Source: Terana coerulea (Eukaryota > Basidiomycota > Agaricomycetes > Polyporales > Phanerochaetaceae). Taken from it: DNA of 64,000 nucleotides. Location: positions 1 through 64,000 of the forward strand of contig JAKOGH010000324.1 of the NCBI GenBank assembly GCA_024811115.1, read 5' to 3'. Positions within the stretch are counted from its first letter, which is position 1; each line of letters starts with the position of its first letter. This document shows positions 1 to 11,569 of this stretch, piece by piece. The translations under genes and the position numbers were made by a program. Under the pieces are notes generated by a model that saw only the letters and a list, made by a program, of their open reading frames with translations, was not told where the DNA came from and made no database searches.

Positions 1-1
1 A

Positions 2-211
2 AAGGAGCAACATCTCGAAGCGGCCCAGCCAGACAAGTACTCTGCCAAGGTCATCAGTACCGCCGTGTTCACGCACATACTACTGTACCGGTCGTGCATG
101 AAGTTCAGCGTACGGCCAAACCTGGCCACAGCGCACGTCTTCACTGGTATGGCAGTAGGTGCCATGGTGTACAAACGCCGGAGAAGACGGGCGAAGATGG
201 ACATTTACTAA
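2..211 (+). CDS. 3' end of an unidentified gene (partial)
   Basis: The first 210 bases are open in one plus-strand frame entering from the window edge and stopping at TAA 209-211. The 69 codons include a short hydrophobic stretch (AVFTHILLY) and end in a basic tail with five consecutive arginines before AKMDIY. I do not recognise the family. A second plus-strand frame is also open over the same bases, so the choice rests on its more protein-like composition. It could equally be the last exon of a membrane protein or intron/UTR sequence. Nothing downstream before 396 supports another gene. Confidence 0.3.
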   Translation, partial: KEQHLEAAQPDKYSAKVISTAVFTHILLYRSCMKFSVRPNLATAHVFTGMAVGAMVYKRRRRRAKMDIY

Positions 212-395
212 CAAGAGCGAGCTATCACGGTGAGTATTTGACTTTCTGATGCGGCATATATTCATCAAATTAGACCAGTTTAAGATTCAAGCTGCTACTG
301 TACTGTTGTACATAGTCATACAGACGTTTGTCCTTTTGATACGTACGGGAGTCCGAGAATCATAATCAAGAGTTAAAAGCGTCCGTCACCGTCCA

Positions 396-3300
396 TCAAG
401 CCCCGATATGAACGTAATTCACCCAGCTTTCCAGGTCAGCCCCTTTCTTCCTCAGCTGTCTAGTGGCCGCAGTCAATGCCCTCGCCGCTCGCTTGAACCC
501 GACCTCCGTTGAACTCAGCCCCGCCCCCTCGTCGAACATGTGCTGGTAGAAATACTTGGCGAGATCTGGTCCGTCGTCATCCTTCATCTTCCACATGGTG
601 CCAACGACGCTTCGGAAACCAGAGAACTGCATCGCGGCGGCGAGATGAAGCACCTCCTCTGACGCGCTGTTCTTCGTCTGTTCGGCAGTGTGGCACGCAG
701 AGAGAAGGGCAAACTCTGCATTCGGAAGGCGGGACTTGACGATGTCGCGCAGCGTGAGGCGTTCTTGGCCATGCAGGACGAACGCAGAGTTGAAGGGGAG
801 CCCCGCTTCGAGCGTTCCGTGGCATGCAAAGTGTACCCAGGAATGCTCCTTGAGCAGCTTGGCGACAGCCTCGCGGGTAGGATGTTGGCTGACAATGACA
901 CTGCGGTTACACTCCATGCTCTGTAGCGTAGCGACCTCCTCGTGCACTTTGCGAAGCGAATTGCCCGGCTGTGCGATGACCAGCAAGGACGACGGGTTTC
1001 TCGTTTGCTCCATGGCACTTGAGCGAGCTTCGATGAGGGCGGTCAGATTGCCGGTGTACGATGAGACATAGATGTCTGAGAGATACACCTTTCGCTTGGT
1101 TGCAGTTGACGAAGGCATCGGACCGGCGGCGTGGATCGGTAAAGCGGAGACGACCGAAGTAGGGCACCACCATATCCGAGAACCTTTCTGCACTCCCAAC
1201 TCCCCGAGCTTCTCTACGACAGGCCCTACCAATAACTCCCACAGTTTTTCCAGAGTGTAACGCAACATTCGGTTATACTGCCCAGGGATCGATCCAAGAG
1301 TGTGCTGAGCCGCGACCAGACCCTGATGGAGGGATATCATTTCTTGGTAGAACATTCCGGAGAGATTGACGTGACATGGGGTTTGGTCGTGCAGGAGTAT
1401 GATGGCGTCAGAGCGGTATTTGCTGTGGTTGACGATGATGACAGGACCCTCGGCAGCTGCCTTCCGCAGGGTCTCGAATGTCGGCGGGCAAAGGAACGAC
1501 GAACATCCTGGCCTACTGCGGATCTCCTCGACGATCCTATTCAACTGGGCTGCGAGCTCGCGCTTCTTGCTCAGCATCTCGCCGTAAAAATCCGGTGCCG
1601 GCACGTACTCTGATGCACTCGCGATTCTATGGGGAGACCTCGTGCGGGTTATACCAGGTGCACCACCCAGCAACTCCAACGCGTGACTGGTATCCACGAA
1701 TTCGGCCCGCAGTGGCTCATCAACAAGCGCAAGCTGGTCAAGCTGTGGTCGAAGACGGCGTGCTTGCGTCCACAGCAACGCGCGACCCTGTTCGAGTATT
1801 TCCACCGCGCCAGGCAACTCGTTGCGCTCAATCGCAAGCGTCGCAATACCTAGAGCGATGGTTCCGTTATCGGATGCCGCGACTGCTTCGTGCTGCATCT
1901 CCAGAGTAGGTCTCGCGAGGACTATGCTGTCCAGCTGTTCGGTACTGGCGCGGTAGGCCCGTAATGTTGACGAATGGCTATTGGATCGTGCGAGAGACGC
2001 CCAGCGCAACGCCATGGGGAGGCGTTGAGTCGCATTTGTGACCGTGGCTGTGGCGCCGGACTCAAGGAGCGTCAAGGCCTCCTCGAGGTCGTCCACTGTC
2101 CCTGCGCAAGCAAAGCGAGTCGCCAACGCGTGAGCGAGCCCAATGGTCTGATTTGCGTATCCGGGTGGACAGAGGGAGCGGGCTTCACGATAGTGGGAGA
2201 TGCATTCTTCCAGGTACGCCATGTCCTTGTCCAGCCTAAATCGAACAAACAACGCGACGGCCAGGTTGGTGAGGGAAAGATGGCGATGCTGATGCCCTGA
2301 GGGACACAAAAAGCGCTTGACGATGCATGGAAATAGACTCGTCAAGACTCTCCACCCGCCTCGTATTCTCGTACTCGGTTCGTAGCGCGTTGCCGAGGTC
2401 GTAAAGGAATTTCGGAAGATCCTCGTGCTCGGGGGGAAGGGAAGACACCGCCTCGCGATGATTGTCGATGCAAGCCTCCAGGTCCTCTATAACCTTCGTG
2501 CAACGGAAACGGTGGCGCAGTGCTGTGGCCAATTTGTTCAGGATGGTGCATCGGTCGTGTCCATCTCTGGCGCGTCGGGATAAGGCCTCGGAGTACAGGC
2601 TTATGCTTTCCTGTATGTCGGAAACCTCGCCAGCGTGATCAAAGCGCCGTCGTAGGTCATCGGCTAGATACACGAGGTACTCTGCGCGTGCAGGGCTTTC
2701 CGACGGACAGAGAGCCACAGCTTCCCGATGCCGGGATATACACTCCTCGAGGTCTTCTATCTGCGAGGTCCTCCGAAATCGAGACCACAGCGCATATGCC
2801 AGGTCAAGAACAATGGTAAGTCGCTCTGCGCCTGGTGATGGATGGAGGCCTAATGCTTCTCGATGACACACAATACATTCGTCCAAGTCCTCCGACTTTC
2901 CGGTTTGGCGGAAGCGACGGCAAAGGACGATGACATAACGATTTAGCGCAGTAGCCCGGTGCGGATTCCCTGGTTGGTACGCGGAGAGCAGCTCGCGGTG
3001 GTAGTCGATAGATGCGTTGAGGTCGTCCAAACTCCCGCTGCGCCGGTGCTGCTGGTGCAAAGCAGTGGCCAAGGTATACAACGCAGAGGTCCGACTTGAG
3101 CTGTTGGGATGGCGTACAGAGAGCACCTCTCGGGCTAGAGCGATGCATTCGTCTAGAGACTGCGCGTTTGCGCCGTACTCAAAATGTGCAAGAAGAGCGC
3201 GAGCGAGGCTCTCGAGAGCGACCGGCCGATCGAGATGTCCGGTAGGACAGAGTTCGAGGGCTTCTCGCCCGTGGATGATGCTGCCCCAAAGGTCCTTCAC

Positions 3301-4779
3301 TTGAGAAAGCTCTTGGTAGCGGGAAAGTAGAGCAGTGGAGAGCGCTCGCTTCGCCGCAGAGCGGTCGAAGTGTTCGTACGGTTGAGGCGAGAGTGCGGCC
3401 AGACAGTATTGGATGCAGTCCTCCAAATCCTGCATGGAGCCGTCTCGTTCGTAACGTGAGTGCAAGGCGATACCGAGTCCTACCAGAGTACTCTGCCGAT
3501 CGGGACAATCTGGAGGAGGAAATGTAGACAGCTTTCTACGCAGCTGGATACAAGCGTTGAGATGGTTTCCTTGGCCTGTTCGTTTGAAGGAGGTATGAAG
3601 GGCATCGGCGAGTCGAATTGAGATCGAACGATGCTCTGCAGCGGTTGGGGAGAGGAGACCGAGCGCTAGGTGGTATGAGGACATACACTCTGTGAGATCC
3701 TGATGGGAACCGTTATGGTGGAATCGCGACGCCAAAGCCAGTCCGAGTTGGCTAAGCGAGTGTGCTCGAAGGGGATCGTCATTCGAGCGACAGGCTATCG
3801 TTTCGCGGTAAAATGTTATAGACTCATCGAGGTCGCCCGGTCGCCTAGAAAAGTGGTAGAGAGAATAGAGCGCCGTCGCAACTTCTTCGAGTGAGAATTG
3901 CCGCTCGGGATGTGGAGACGGAAGGAGACTGAGGACTTCACGATAACACCCTGTACAGCTCTCTAAATCCGCGATGTCCTCGGAGAGCCCGTATCTGGTG
4001 CTGTAACTGATAGCCAGACTCCGTAGCACTCGAGGTAGGTCAGGAGTTGCTTCCCGGCCGTGGAGGAGACGCACCGCTTCACGGCGGTAGTCAATGGACT
4101 CATCCAGAAACATCGCGTCGCGAACATGCAAAAATAAGGAATCCATAGCGGCAGCAAAGTTGCCCAGCAAAGTTGGTCGACTAGGACTCTCCGCATGCTC
4201 CAGGTCCAGCGCCTCGTAGAAGTAGGATACGCATTCATCGAGATTTGCGAGGGTCCCGGAGGTATGAAGAGCGGTAGCCAGCCCCAGCAGGGATTCGGGT
4301 CGCTTTGGGTGACTTCGCGGCCTAAGGACGAGAACTTTGCGATGCAGGCCAATGCATGCGTCGAGATCTTCCCGGTGCCCTGAATGGCTGAAGCGGTCTT
4401 GCAAGGCGATGGCTACATTCGCAAATACGGCAGACCTTCGTTCGGGGTGCGGTGGGAGAAGAGGTAGAACCTCGCGGTGGTAAGCGATACACATGTCAAG
4501 ATCCAGGAGCTCGTGTTTCTGCTTGAACCGGGCATATAATGCTTTGGCGATCCCCTCCAAGGGCAAAGTGCGGTTGTAGGATCCTGAAACAGGCTCCAGC
4601 AACGCAGAGTGATAGTAAAATATGCATTCGTCCAGGTCCTCTACTTGGTTCCTTCTCTGGGAGCGACGGTATAGGGCCTTGGCAAGTTCCAATAATCTCG
4701 AGCAGCGGGCAGGGTCACCCGGGTAGCAAAAGCGTAGCTCGCTTTTGAGATTACGAATTATCGAATCTTCTTGGGCCAT
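396..4779 (-). CDS. TPR-CHAT protein (caspase-like CHAT protease domain), copy 1, one frame break
   Basis: Reading from 4779 downwards, about 850 residues form a long array of 42-50-residue helical repeats with the recurring pattern D-L-[DE]-E-C-I-x-x-x-R-E-A-L followed by P-x-G-H/N-x-x-R, typical of TPR-like superhelices. The C-terminal part is a CHAT domain. It has the His motif VHFACHG, the Cys motif LLSACHTAEQ and the family signatures WWCPTSVVSALPIHAAGP, GFRSVVGTMWKM and VNYVHIGA at the end. CHAT is a caspase/separase-like cysteine protease fold; both catalytic motifs are present. The frame changes at an A5 run (2308-2312, T5 on the coding strand) inside the last repeats; one base fewer restores the repeat consensus. 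Either this is a sequencing indel or a recent inactivating mutation. Total length would be about 1,480 residues. No signal peptide, so probably cytosolic. Role inferred: repeat-regulated protease, possibly in regulated cell death or self-recognition; not shown here. Confidence 0.85.
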
Positions 4780-5905
4780 GCCTCATAAGGGTAGTGGGAG
4801 AGCTTGGATGAAGCCCGACTAGAGATACTCGTAGCCCAGCGTGGCAGGCGATTTATGACTATGACTTTGACTGTCATCAGGCTCTCGCCACTTTCAACAT
4901 TCAAACCACTGCGTACGTTGAGATGTAGCCAATATCTGGATACAGCTCCCGTTATGCCTACGTATCGTTCTGGCGTCAGTGGGTTTTACAGCGATTTTCA
5001 ACATAACACACCACGCGAACACGGAGAAGTGATCTTCGCACTTCAAACTGTCTCCAAGAGACTCAAACAACCCCGAGATTACGAGCTGTGGCGCTAAACC
5101 GAGACGTAGAGTAGCAATCAACACAGGCAGTTCATATTCAATATTCAATACCTACTCACCTAGCGCAAGAAGCGGAAGAGCCAGCGAGTAAATTCAAGAG
5201 GCGTATGCTGGGTTTATGACCTTGACCTGAGCTATAAGCTTGCAAATTTCACGGGGTAGCATTAGCACTCACCTTGCTTCAACAGCCTCTGGAGGAGGTG
5301 CGGGGTGAATGTGGCGAAGACGTCCAGCAGAGCTTGTACACTGGACGTCATATACAACCACAAATACTAGGACCCTACGAACGCCTCACAGGTTTGATCA
5401 TTGCCACAGGTACAGCCGAATGCAACCGAAATGAAGACCCATGAGTCATCGTCAGCGTCCGGGACACTGGGACGGATGGCAGATCCACGAGGCAAGAGCT
5501 TTCAATTGAAGCAGTGTCTGCAAGAGGATGGTAAGTCCCTGCACTTCCAGGCAGCGCGGCCTACGTGACGGAACCTGGGTAGCAGCTGACCTTCTTTCGC
5601 CCAAAGCCAGCGTGCGTTGAACCTTGTAACAGTCCCGGGGCGCGCAGAAGCCTGGGACCGTGTAACCCTGAGTATCGCCGAGGGCGTACTCCTGGGAAGT
5701 GGACAAATGCATCTGCGTAGTGTACGGAGCAGTTCAGTTCGTGAGCGTACCATATGTTGGTCGATGTCGTGGGTCTGTCGTGGGTAACCGCTTTGGACAT
5801 GTAAGTTAACGACGAAAGACTGAAAAGTGATTCGGACGCCACAAGGCAGGACGCCTGCTCACAGTCTGCAATTTTAATAATCACTTGGTATAGTAGAATT
5901 ATCAT
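4780..5905. other. Intergenic region between TPR-CHAT copy 1 and tRNA-Leu
   Basis: No convincing gene. It would hold the divergent promoter of TPR-CHAT copy 1. On the minus strand around 5278-5345 there is a short open stretch that reads like exon sequence and ends at a good donor (CAAG|GTGAGTG), but no partner exon was found. Confidence 0.5.
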
Positions 5906-5985
5906 GGTGAGATGGCCGAGCGGTCTAAGGCGCCAGACTAAGGATCTGGTCCGAAAGGGCGTGGGTTCGAATCCCACTCTCATCA
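5906..5985 (+). tRNA. tRNA-Leu(AAG), copy 1
   Basis: An 80-nt cloverleaf without intron. Acceptor stem GGTGAGA pairs with TCTCATC and the discriminator base is A. Anticodon stem CCAGA/TCTGG has loop CTAAGGA, so the anticodon is AAG (reads CUU, leucine). There is a long class II variable arm (TCCGAAAGGGC) and T-arm GTGGG-TTCGAAT-CCCAC. A-box TGGCCGAGCGG and B-box GGTTCGAATCC are intact, and a TTTT run follows about 20 nt downstream. It lies about 1.1 kb upstream of, and divergent from, TPR-CHAT copy 1. It is identical to three other copies in the window. Confidence 0.97.
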
Positions 5986-6789
5986 TAGTATTCTAATGGA
6001 TTCTCTTTTCTTCCACCTCCGATCCTAGAAAACATTCAACATGCATTGAACTGTGATGTTTGAACATTCAATTTCCACTGTCCAATTCTAGCACTACTGA
6101 TATTGTACAAATTCTGATTAAAGCTAGTCGCTATCCACTGCTCACTGCCCAGCTCTACATGTAGTATGATATAGAGTCCACATTGCCGGAGAATCTATTT
6201 AAGGGTTTGAGCTGCTGTTTGCGCCATCCTCACGCTCCAATGTGTACAGATTTACCCAACTTTCCAAATCCACTTGTCTCTTTCTCATTCATTTGGTTGC
6301 CAAGCTCAGAGCTCTAGCGACTCTCTTAAAGCCCAATTCTAATTCTCCTTGGCTCTCCGCCTTCTCTGCATGCATCACAGAGTAGAAATCGTGTGCTAGC
6401 TGTGGCCCAACATTGTCCTTCATCTGCCACATGGTCCCGACAATGCTGCGGAAGCCAGAGAATTGCATTGCTGCAGCGAGATGCAGAGCTTCTTTGGGCG
6501 CAGTGTCCTTGGCTTGTTCGGCGGTATGACAAGCTGACAGGAATGCGAATTTGGCGTCAGTGAGATGACACTTGATGATGTCCAGCAGTGTCAGTCTTTC
6601 CTCGCCACTGAGTATGAAAGCCGACTTGAAAGGGCTTCGGGTCTCAGCGTCCCGTGGCATGCAAAGTGCAGGGAAATCAGTGCAAGCCTTTGGTAACGGT
6701 TTCTCGAGTTGCCTCTTCATCTATAAGGACTTTCACAGAGTTCCTGAGGCATCGAACTACTTCCATCTCATTTGCAACCTGCTGCAGCG

Positions 6790-7350
6790 TGTCATAAATT
6801 TCCCAAGCGCTAGTCTACAGCGCTTAGAGTGTAACATCAAGTCACGGGACATGTTACCCAGTCGTCACAACAGCGTTACAAGATGCTGATCAGTTGGCCA
6901 TGCGACGGACGCATGGTTATCAGGGATATGCCTCATAAGGACATAGGATCATGAACTCAGTTCTGGATTCGTTCTAAACTATGACCTCACTATGAGGTCA
7001 CTATGACATCGTGTACTGGTAGTGTACAGTAGCTAGATTAGGACATCTAGATAGTGTTGATGTTAGCATGATAGCTAGGTCAGATCCGATAAGAGAGTTA
7101 GAGCGGTATGCTCTGAAGCCTTAGTCATGGATCACCTGACTGTATCAGTCAGCACATGGTATTGGAGGTCTTAGATAGTGTCTGGGGTCCCTCTACACAT
7201 GTATATAAGGAGGCTGGTCTGAGGGCTAATACCCCAGACTCAACAACATCGTTGATTCATATCTCCTCTACTCGCTTTACTCAAAGTCCCCTGCTCTCCC
7301 CAACCCCTCCAAGCCTTCCTAGCAGGTGAGTATTAGAGTTTTGTGATACA
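6790..7350 (+). mobile_element. LTR-like repeat, copy A (solo)
   Basis: A 561-bp block starting TGTCATAA and ending GTGATACA (TG...CA), in the CHAT coding sequence between the residues matching AQPRESL and QQVANEM. The target GCG is duplicated exactly (6787-6789 and 7351-7353). If the element is taken to end at GATA, the duplication is the 5-bp CAGCG. The right half has a TATATAAGG box, an ACTCAACAACAT stretch, pyrimidine-rich sequence and a GCAG|GTGAGT donor-like end, as in LTR U3-R-U5. It has no coding capacity. A diverged second copy lies at 7712-8274 in the same orientation. Confidence 0.75.
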
Positions 7351-7711
7351 GCGACTCTCTGGGTTGGGCTACGATGAGCTGGCCTGGCCTTGGAAAGTGC
7401 GTCTCGCACGGGTATGCTCGAACACGCCTGGATCAGCGCCGAGAGCGTAGGAGTGTACAATGAGATGTAGAGGTCTCCAAGGTATACCTTCTTCTTGGAT
7501 TCCAGATCTGCAGGCATGGGGCCTGCGGCATGCAGCGGCAGATTGGCAACGATGGATGCTGGACACCACCAGATCCAGGATCCCCTCTTTATACCTATCT
7601 TCTCCAGCTTTGTTACAACAGGCCTAGCGACCAAGAACCACAGTTTCTTCAGTGTATACCGGAGTGTGCGTTTGTATTGCTTCGGATTGGACCAGAGCTC
7701 TTGTCGCTCAG

Positions 7712-8274
7712 TGTCATAAATTTCCCTCAGTGCTAGTCCACAGCACTTAGAGTGTAACATCAAGTCATGGAACATATCACCAAGTTGTCACACAGTGTTA
7801 CAAGATGCTAGATCAGTTTGCCATGTGCTTGTTGTATGAACATCAGGGATATGCCTTATACAGACGTAGGATCCAGGACTCTGGTCTGGAACTGTTCTGG
7901 ACTATGACCTCAGTATGATGTCAGTATGACATCATGGACTGGTAGTATCGATAGCTCGATTAGGACATCTAGATAGTGTTAATGTTAGCATGGTAGCTAG
8001 GTCAGATCTAATAAGGGAGTTAGAGCGGCGGTATGCTCTAGAGCCTTAGTCAGACATCACCTGATTGTATCAGTCAGCATATGGTATTGGAGGTCTTAGA
8101 TAGTGTTTGGGGTCTCTCTACACATGTATGTAAAGAGGCTGGTCTGTGGGCTAAACCCCAGACTCAACAACATTGTTGATTCATATCCACTCTACTAGCT
8201 CTACTCAAGTCCCTCTGCTTTCCCCACTTCTTTCAAGTCATCCCGGCAGGTGAGTATTATAGTTTTGTGATACA
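7712..8274 (+). mobile_element. LTR-like repeat, copy B (solo)
   Basis: A 563-bp block, similar along its whole length to 6790-7350 with scattered substitutions and small indels, and the same TGTCATAA...GATACA ends. CAG is duplicated exactly on both sides (7709-7711 and 8275-8277); the 5-bp alternative is CTCAG versus CACAG. The flanks rejoin CHAT codons in frame (ATLSTNLI to TERQELWS). The DNA between copies A and B is continuous CHAT sequence, so these are two independent insertions, not the two LTRs of one element. Confidence 0.72.
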
Positions 8275-8284
8275 CAGTAATCAG

Positions 8285-9030
8285 TAAGGCTCCAACCTTT
8301 TACTTTACCTTTACAAAATATTTGTAGTTAAAGAGTAAAGAGTAAATAAAGGGTACTAAACAGTTTATAAATAGTAAAGACTAGTTTATAAAGTGTTTCT
8401 GCACTAAGTCCAGGGCTGCAGAAAGTATAGTTACCTACAAAGCCACAAATAAATTTTCAGATTTTCTACTACCTCTGTTGTGGTGTGGTTCAATGAGAAG
8501 GAGGTCTTCTTATGGATGTCAACTTGAAAGCAGAACAGTTTTGCTTGCACGGCCGGGCGGCTGCTGGGCTGAATCCAAGAGCAAATTTTCAAGACTCAGA
8601 AGTTATTCAGGAAAGAGCTATGTCAGAAGTGTCTCAGTAGCCTCCTATCAACTATTAGCAGCAACTATCACTGCTGACGTGCACCCTTACGAAGATGTTG
8701 GTTCAGCGTTGAACGTTGAACGAGCACCTGGGCGGGGCAATATCTCCGAGCTTTATCTGCCACTCGCTGCAGCGCATCCAAGTCTGTGCTGCGTGTTTGA
8801 ACTTGTCTAAGATGTTGGCATGATCAGACATGTTGTTGCTGCACAACAGTCTACACCTATATTATTGTCTTGATGCTTGCAGCAATGAACTATGTACCCC
8901 AGGCGATATCCTCTACATACTCTTTACTAAACAGTTTATACCCCTTTACAGCCGTTTTGTAGTTTAAAGGTAAAGGTAAAGAGTTGTAAAGGGTTTAAAA
9001 GAGTAATTAAAGTAAATAGTTGGAGCCTTA
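8285..9030. mobile_element. Non-autonomous hAT-like DNA transposon 1
   Basis: A 746-bp element with a perfect 12-bp terminal inverted repeat (TAAGGCTCCAAC ... GTTGGAGCCTTA) flanked by the exact 8-bp duplication GTAATCAG (8277-8284 and 9031-9038). An 8-bp target duplication is the hAT superfamily signature. The subterminal regions are AT-rich with complementary TTTACTTTACC and GGTAAAGGTAAAG motifs. No transposase is encoded, so it would need one in trans. It sits 10 bp from LTR-like copy B in the dead CHAT gene. Confidence 0.9.
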
Positions 9031-9616
9031 GTAATCAGGTTGGTTGACAATGTGGCTGCCTTGTTGTAAAAGATGTCGGCAAGTGGTACGATCTCCGCAG
9101 AGCAATCTTGAAGGACAATGACTGCGTCAGAGTAACACTTGCTGTGGTTGATGATAATGACAGGCCCTTCAGCTGCTGCCTAGCGAAGATCAGTGCAAGA
9201 GGGCATCTTGAGGAAACCACCAAGTGCTGGGAGGTGCTGAATGACTTCGATAATATGTTCAAGCTTTTCTGTGAGCTCTCTCTTTCTTGAAGCTTGTTGC
9301 CAAAGTTGTTGGGCCTGTGGGAGAAAGTATATGTTGTCTCTTCCAGATCAGTACGTCAACAGGAATTGTTGACAAACTAAGCGCTTAAGGATTGGCAGGT
9401 CCTGATGAATACGTCAGCGTAGGTGCTTGTTGGAGCCCTCGAGCTAGTCGAGCGGCATGCACAGGCGACAGCCGACCAGAGCTGCGCTCTCCTGTACTCG
9501 AGCAGTTCAACGGCCATGTTCAGTTCTCTGACCTCAATCGCATGGGATGCAGCATTCAGCGAGAGTGAGCTTTTCAGGTTGTCGTGTATCACTTGGTGCT
9601 GCATTTCCAGGGTCAG

Positions 9617-10270
9617 TAGTGTGGCCGCGGTCTGGTTTGGTCCAGTCTTTGACCTCCATCAGCAGAACTTGAACCTAAACCAAGCAGTAAGTAGTGAACC
9701 CTGAACTGAAAACCAAACGGGACTATTACTTTTTTATAAACTAGTTCATGTGGTTAGGTTCAGGTTTATAAACCGGTTTGAACCGAGGAACTGGCAAGTT
9801 GCCGCAGATGGTCATTGCTGAGCTGTACATAGAGCGTGCATTGTGATCACTGTCCTCTACTGTAGTTTAAGTGTGCACATATATTTAAAATAAATGTTTA
9901 CTCACTTTACAAGCCAATACTTGCCCTTGCAAATAAGAGTGTTGACATGAACAAGCAAGCGCCCATTCTACGGCACAATACGGCAGCCCAAATAAGGCAA
10001 CTATGTTCAATTAAGCACATTTGCTCACGTTTTCACACTTTCTTTGCACTTTCTTCACCATTTCTTGTAGTTACAGAGCTACCTTCAGGTTCTGGTTCAT
10101 AAAGGTTCAGTTTGGTTCGAATGCAGTTCACTAAGCTCACTTATTTGTTGAACTCAGAACCAAACCAAGTTTACAAATTCACAAACCAGACCTGACCCGG
10201 ATTGAACTGTCGGTTCGGTCCTGCAGTTCGAGCTCGAACCATGGTTCAGAACCCGACTGCGGCCACACTA
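9617..10270. mobile_element. Non-autonomous hAT-like DNA transposon 2
   Basis: A 654-bp element with 16-bp terminal inverted repeats (TAGTGTGGCCGCGGTC; one mismatch to the other end) flanked by the exact 8-bp duplication AGGGTCAG (9609-9616 and 10271-10278). Inside are many GGTTC/GAACC-type motifs in both orientations, but no transposase. It interrupts the CHAT-linker codons corresponding to ISPTLEMQHE in copy 4, and the flanking reading frame resumes exactly. Its ends differ from element 1, so it is a separate hAT-like family. Confidence 0.9.
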
Positions 10271-10484
10271 AGGGTCAGGCTGATTACCAGGCACCACTCT
10301 AGAAGCTGCATGCATGCCCGATAGACTGAGAGGCAGGAGGGATGCTGTTGCAAATAAGCAAGAGTGGCCCAGAGCGACGTGATGAGAAGCTGGGCTAAGG
10401 AATCGCCGACGTGAGAAGTGTCTGTAGATGCAGAAATCAGCAAGGGAATGCTTCGTCTAGGTTGTGTATGTCGCCCTTGCAGCC

Positions 10485-11569
10485 GTAGCAAATATGTAGA
10501 TTGCTTTAGAAAAGGGGTTTAAATTATGTAGTTGATGTTGTCTATGGTACGTACTTGGAATTATTCATTGTGAGCGAAGTATATAATAGGCTAGTATAGC
10601 CTATGATGCCCTACGGTATATGGTTTGCTCTACCACGGTCTTTGGAAGCCGCAAGTAGATGCCTTCTTCTCGAGTAGCTTCCAGGTCGGCTGACCAAGTC
10701 ATATCGAGTTTACGTGCGCCTATGCGAGAACCTATTCACTATGGTGGTGCATCCCCGAGCATATGCGAAGCTGAGGCGCCATGCTTGCATCTAAATTTGT
10801 ACATACCTCAGTCCTTTTCTACTGCCCCTTCACCAATCGCATGATCCAAAACGCCCCAAGAGGCCGATTCACGGGTCTTCACGCGCAACATATATAAGAC
10901 GTGTCTTCTGCCATCACCTCTGAAGTCTGTGTCTCACCTGTATATGCCATGGTAAGTCCCAGATGCTACGTGCAATGCTACACTCACTGAGCCACACTGA
11001 CCATAATAGAGCAGCTTTGCATAGATGGCAGTGTTCTGTGGTTCAGAACGCTGCCAATACCCAAGCAATAGGGGCTTTCTGGACTACTAGTGAGCCTGTA
11101 TTTCACTGCAAACAAGGACTGTCCCCGGCACTCACATTGAAAATTCTCTACAGGCTTGGGATTTCAGGGGTTTTATATGGGCAGCCGCTGTGTATGTATG
11201 TAAATTTTATCTTCTTCACAAGAATTGTAACTGACCTCTGGTTCCTGAAGCCTGAGATCTTGGCCTTGAGTACTAGTAGCGTAAAGGACCGCAGTAGATA
11301 CTCATCTCTGTTCGTACTGTGGGTCGCCATTATTCGCAATATAATTCATGTGTAAATAAACATTCTAAAATTATGTAATCAATAAGCCGTTCTCTCCCAA
11401 TCCGGAATTTTGATTCACGTGCTGTGTAGCTGTTCATGAGAGTCATAGCAAAGGCACGATAGCCCCCGTTACAGCCCGTAGCCAAAACCCAGGTATGTAG
11501 TACAATATATGTCAAAGAAGCCAACCATGCTATAGTTGCTGTACGTGCTATCTAACACAATATAGGCTA
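10485..11569. mobile_element. Unclassified insert of about 1.08 kb
   Basis: The TPR-like coding sequence stops at about 10484 and resumes at about 11570. Joining the flanks restores a repeat in frame (QKWF then GCKGDIHNLDEA, matching the RFACAGTVDDLEEA position of copy 1). The ends and target duplication are unclear, perhaps mutated (GTAGCA versus GAACCA). Inside are a TATATAAG box near 10892, an ATG followed by GTAAGT at about 10949 and a 130-codon open stretch at 10963-11355. I cannot assign any of these to a family. Confidence 0.55.

Noticed and set aside
6790..8274. Reading the two LTR-like blocks as the two ends of a single retrotransposon
   Set aside because: The sequence between them is continuous CHAT coding sequence that rejoins the outer flanks at separate points, so they are independent insertions.
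10963..11355. 130-codon plus-strand frame as an independent gene
   Set aside because: No family resemblance, lies in an insert within a pseudogene, and the nearby ATG-intron arrangement leads to an early stop.
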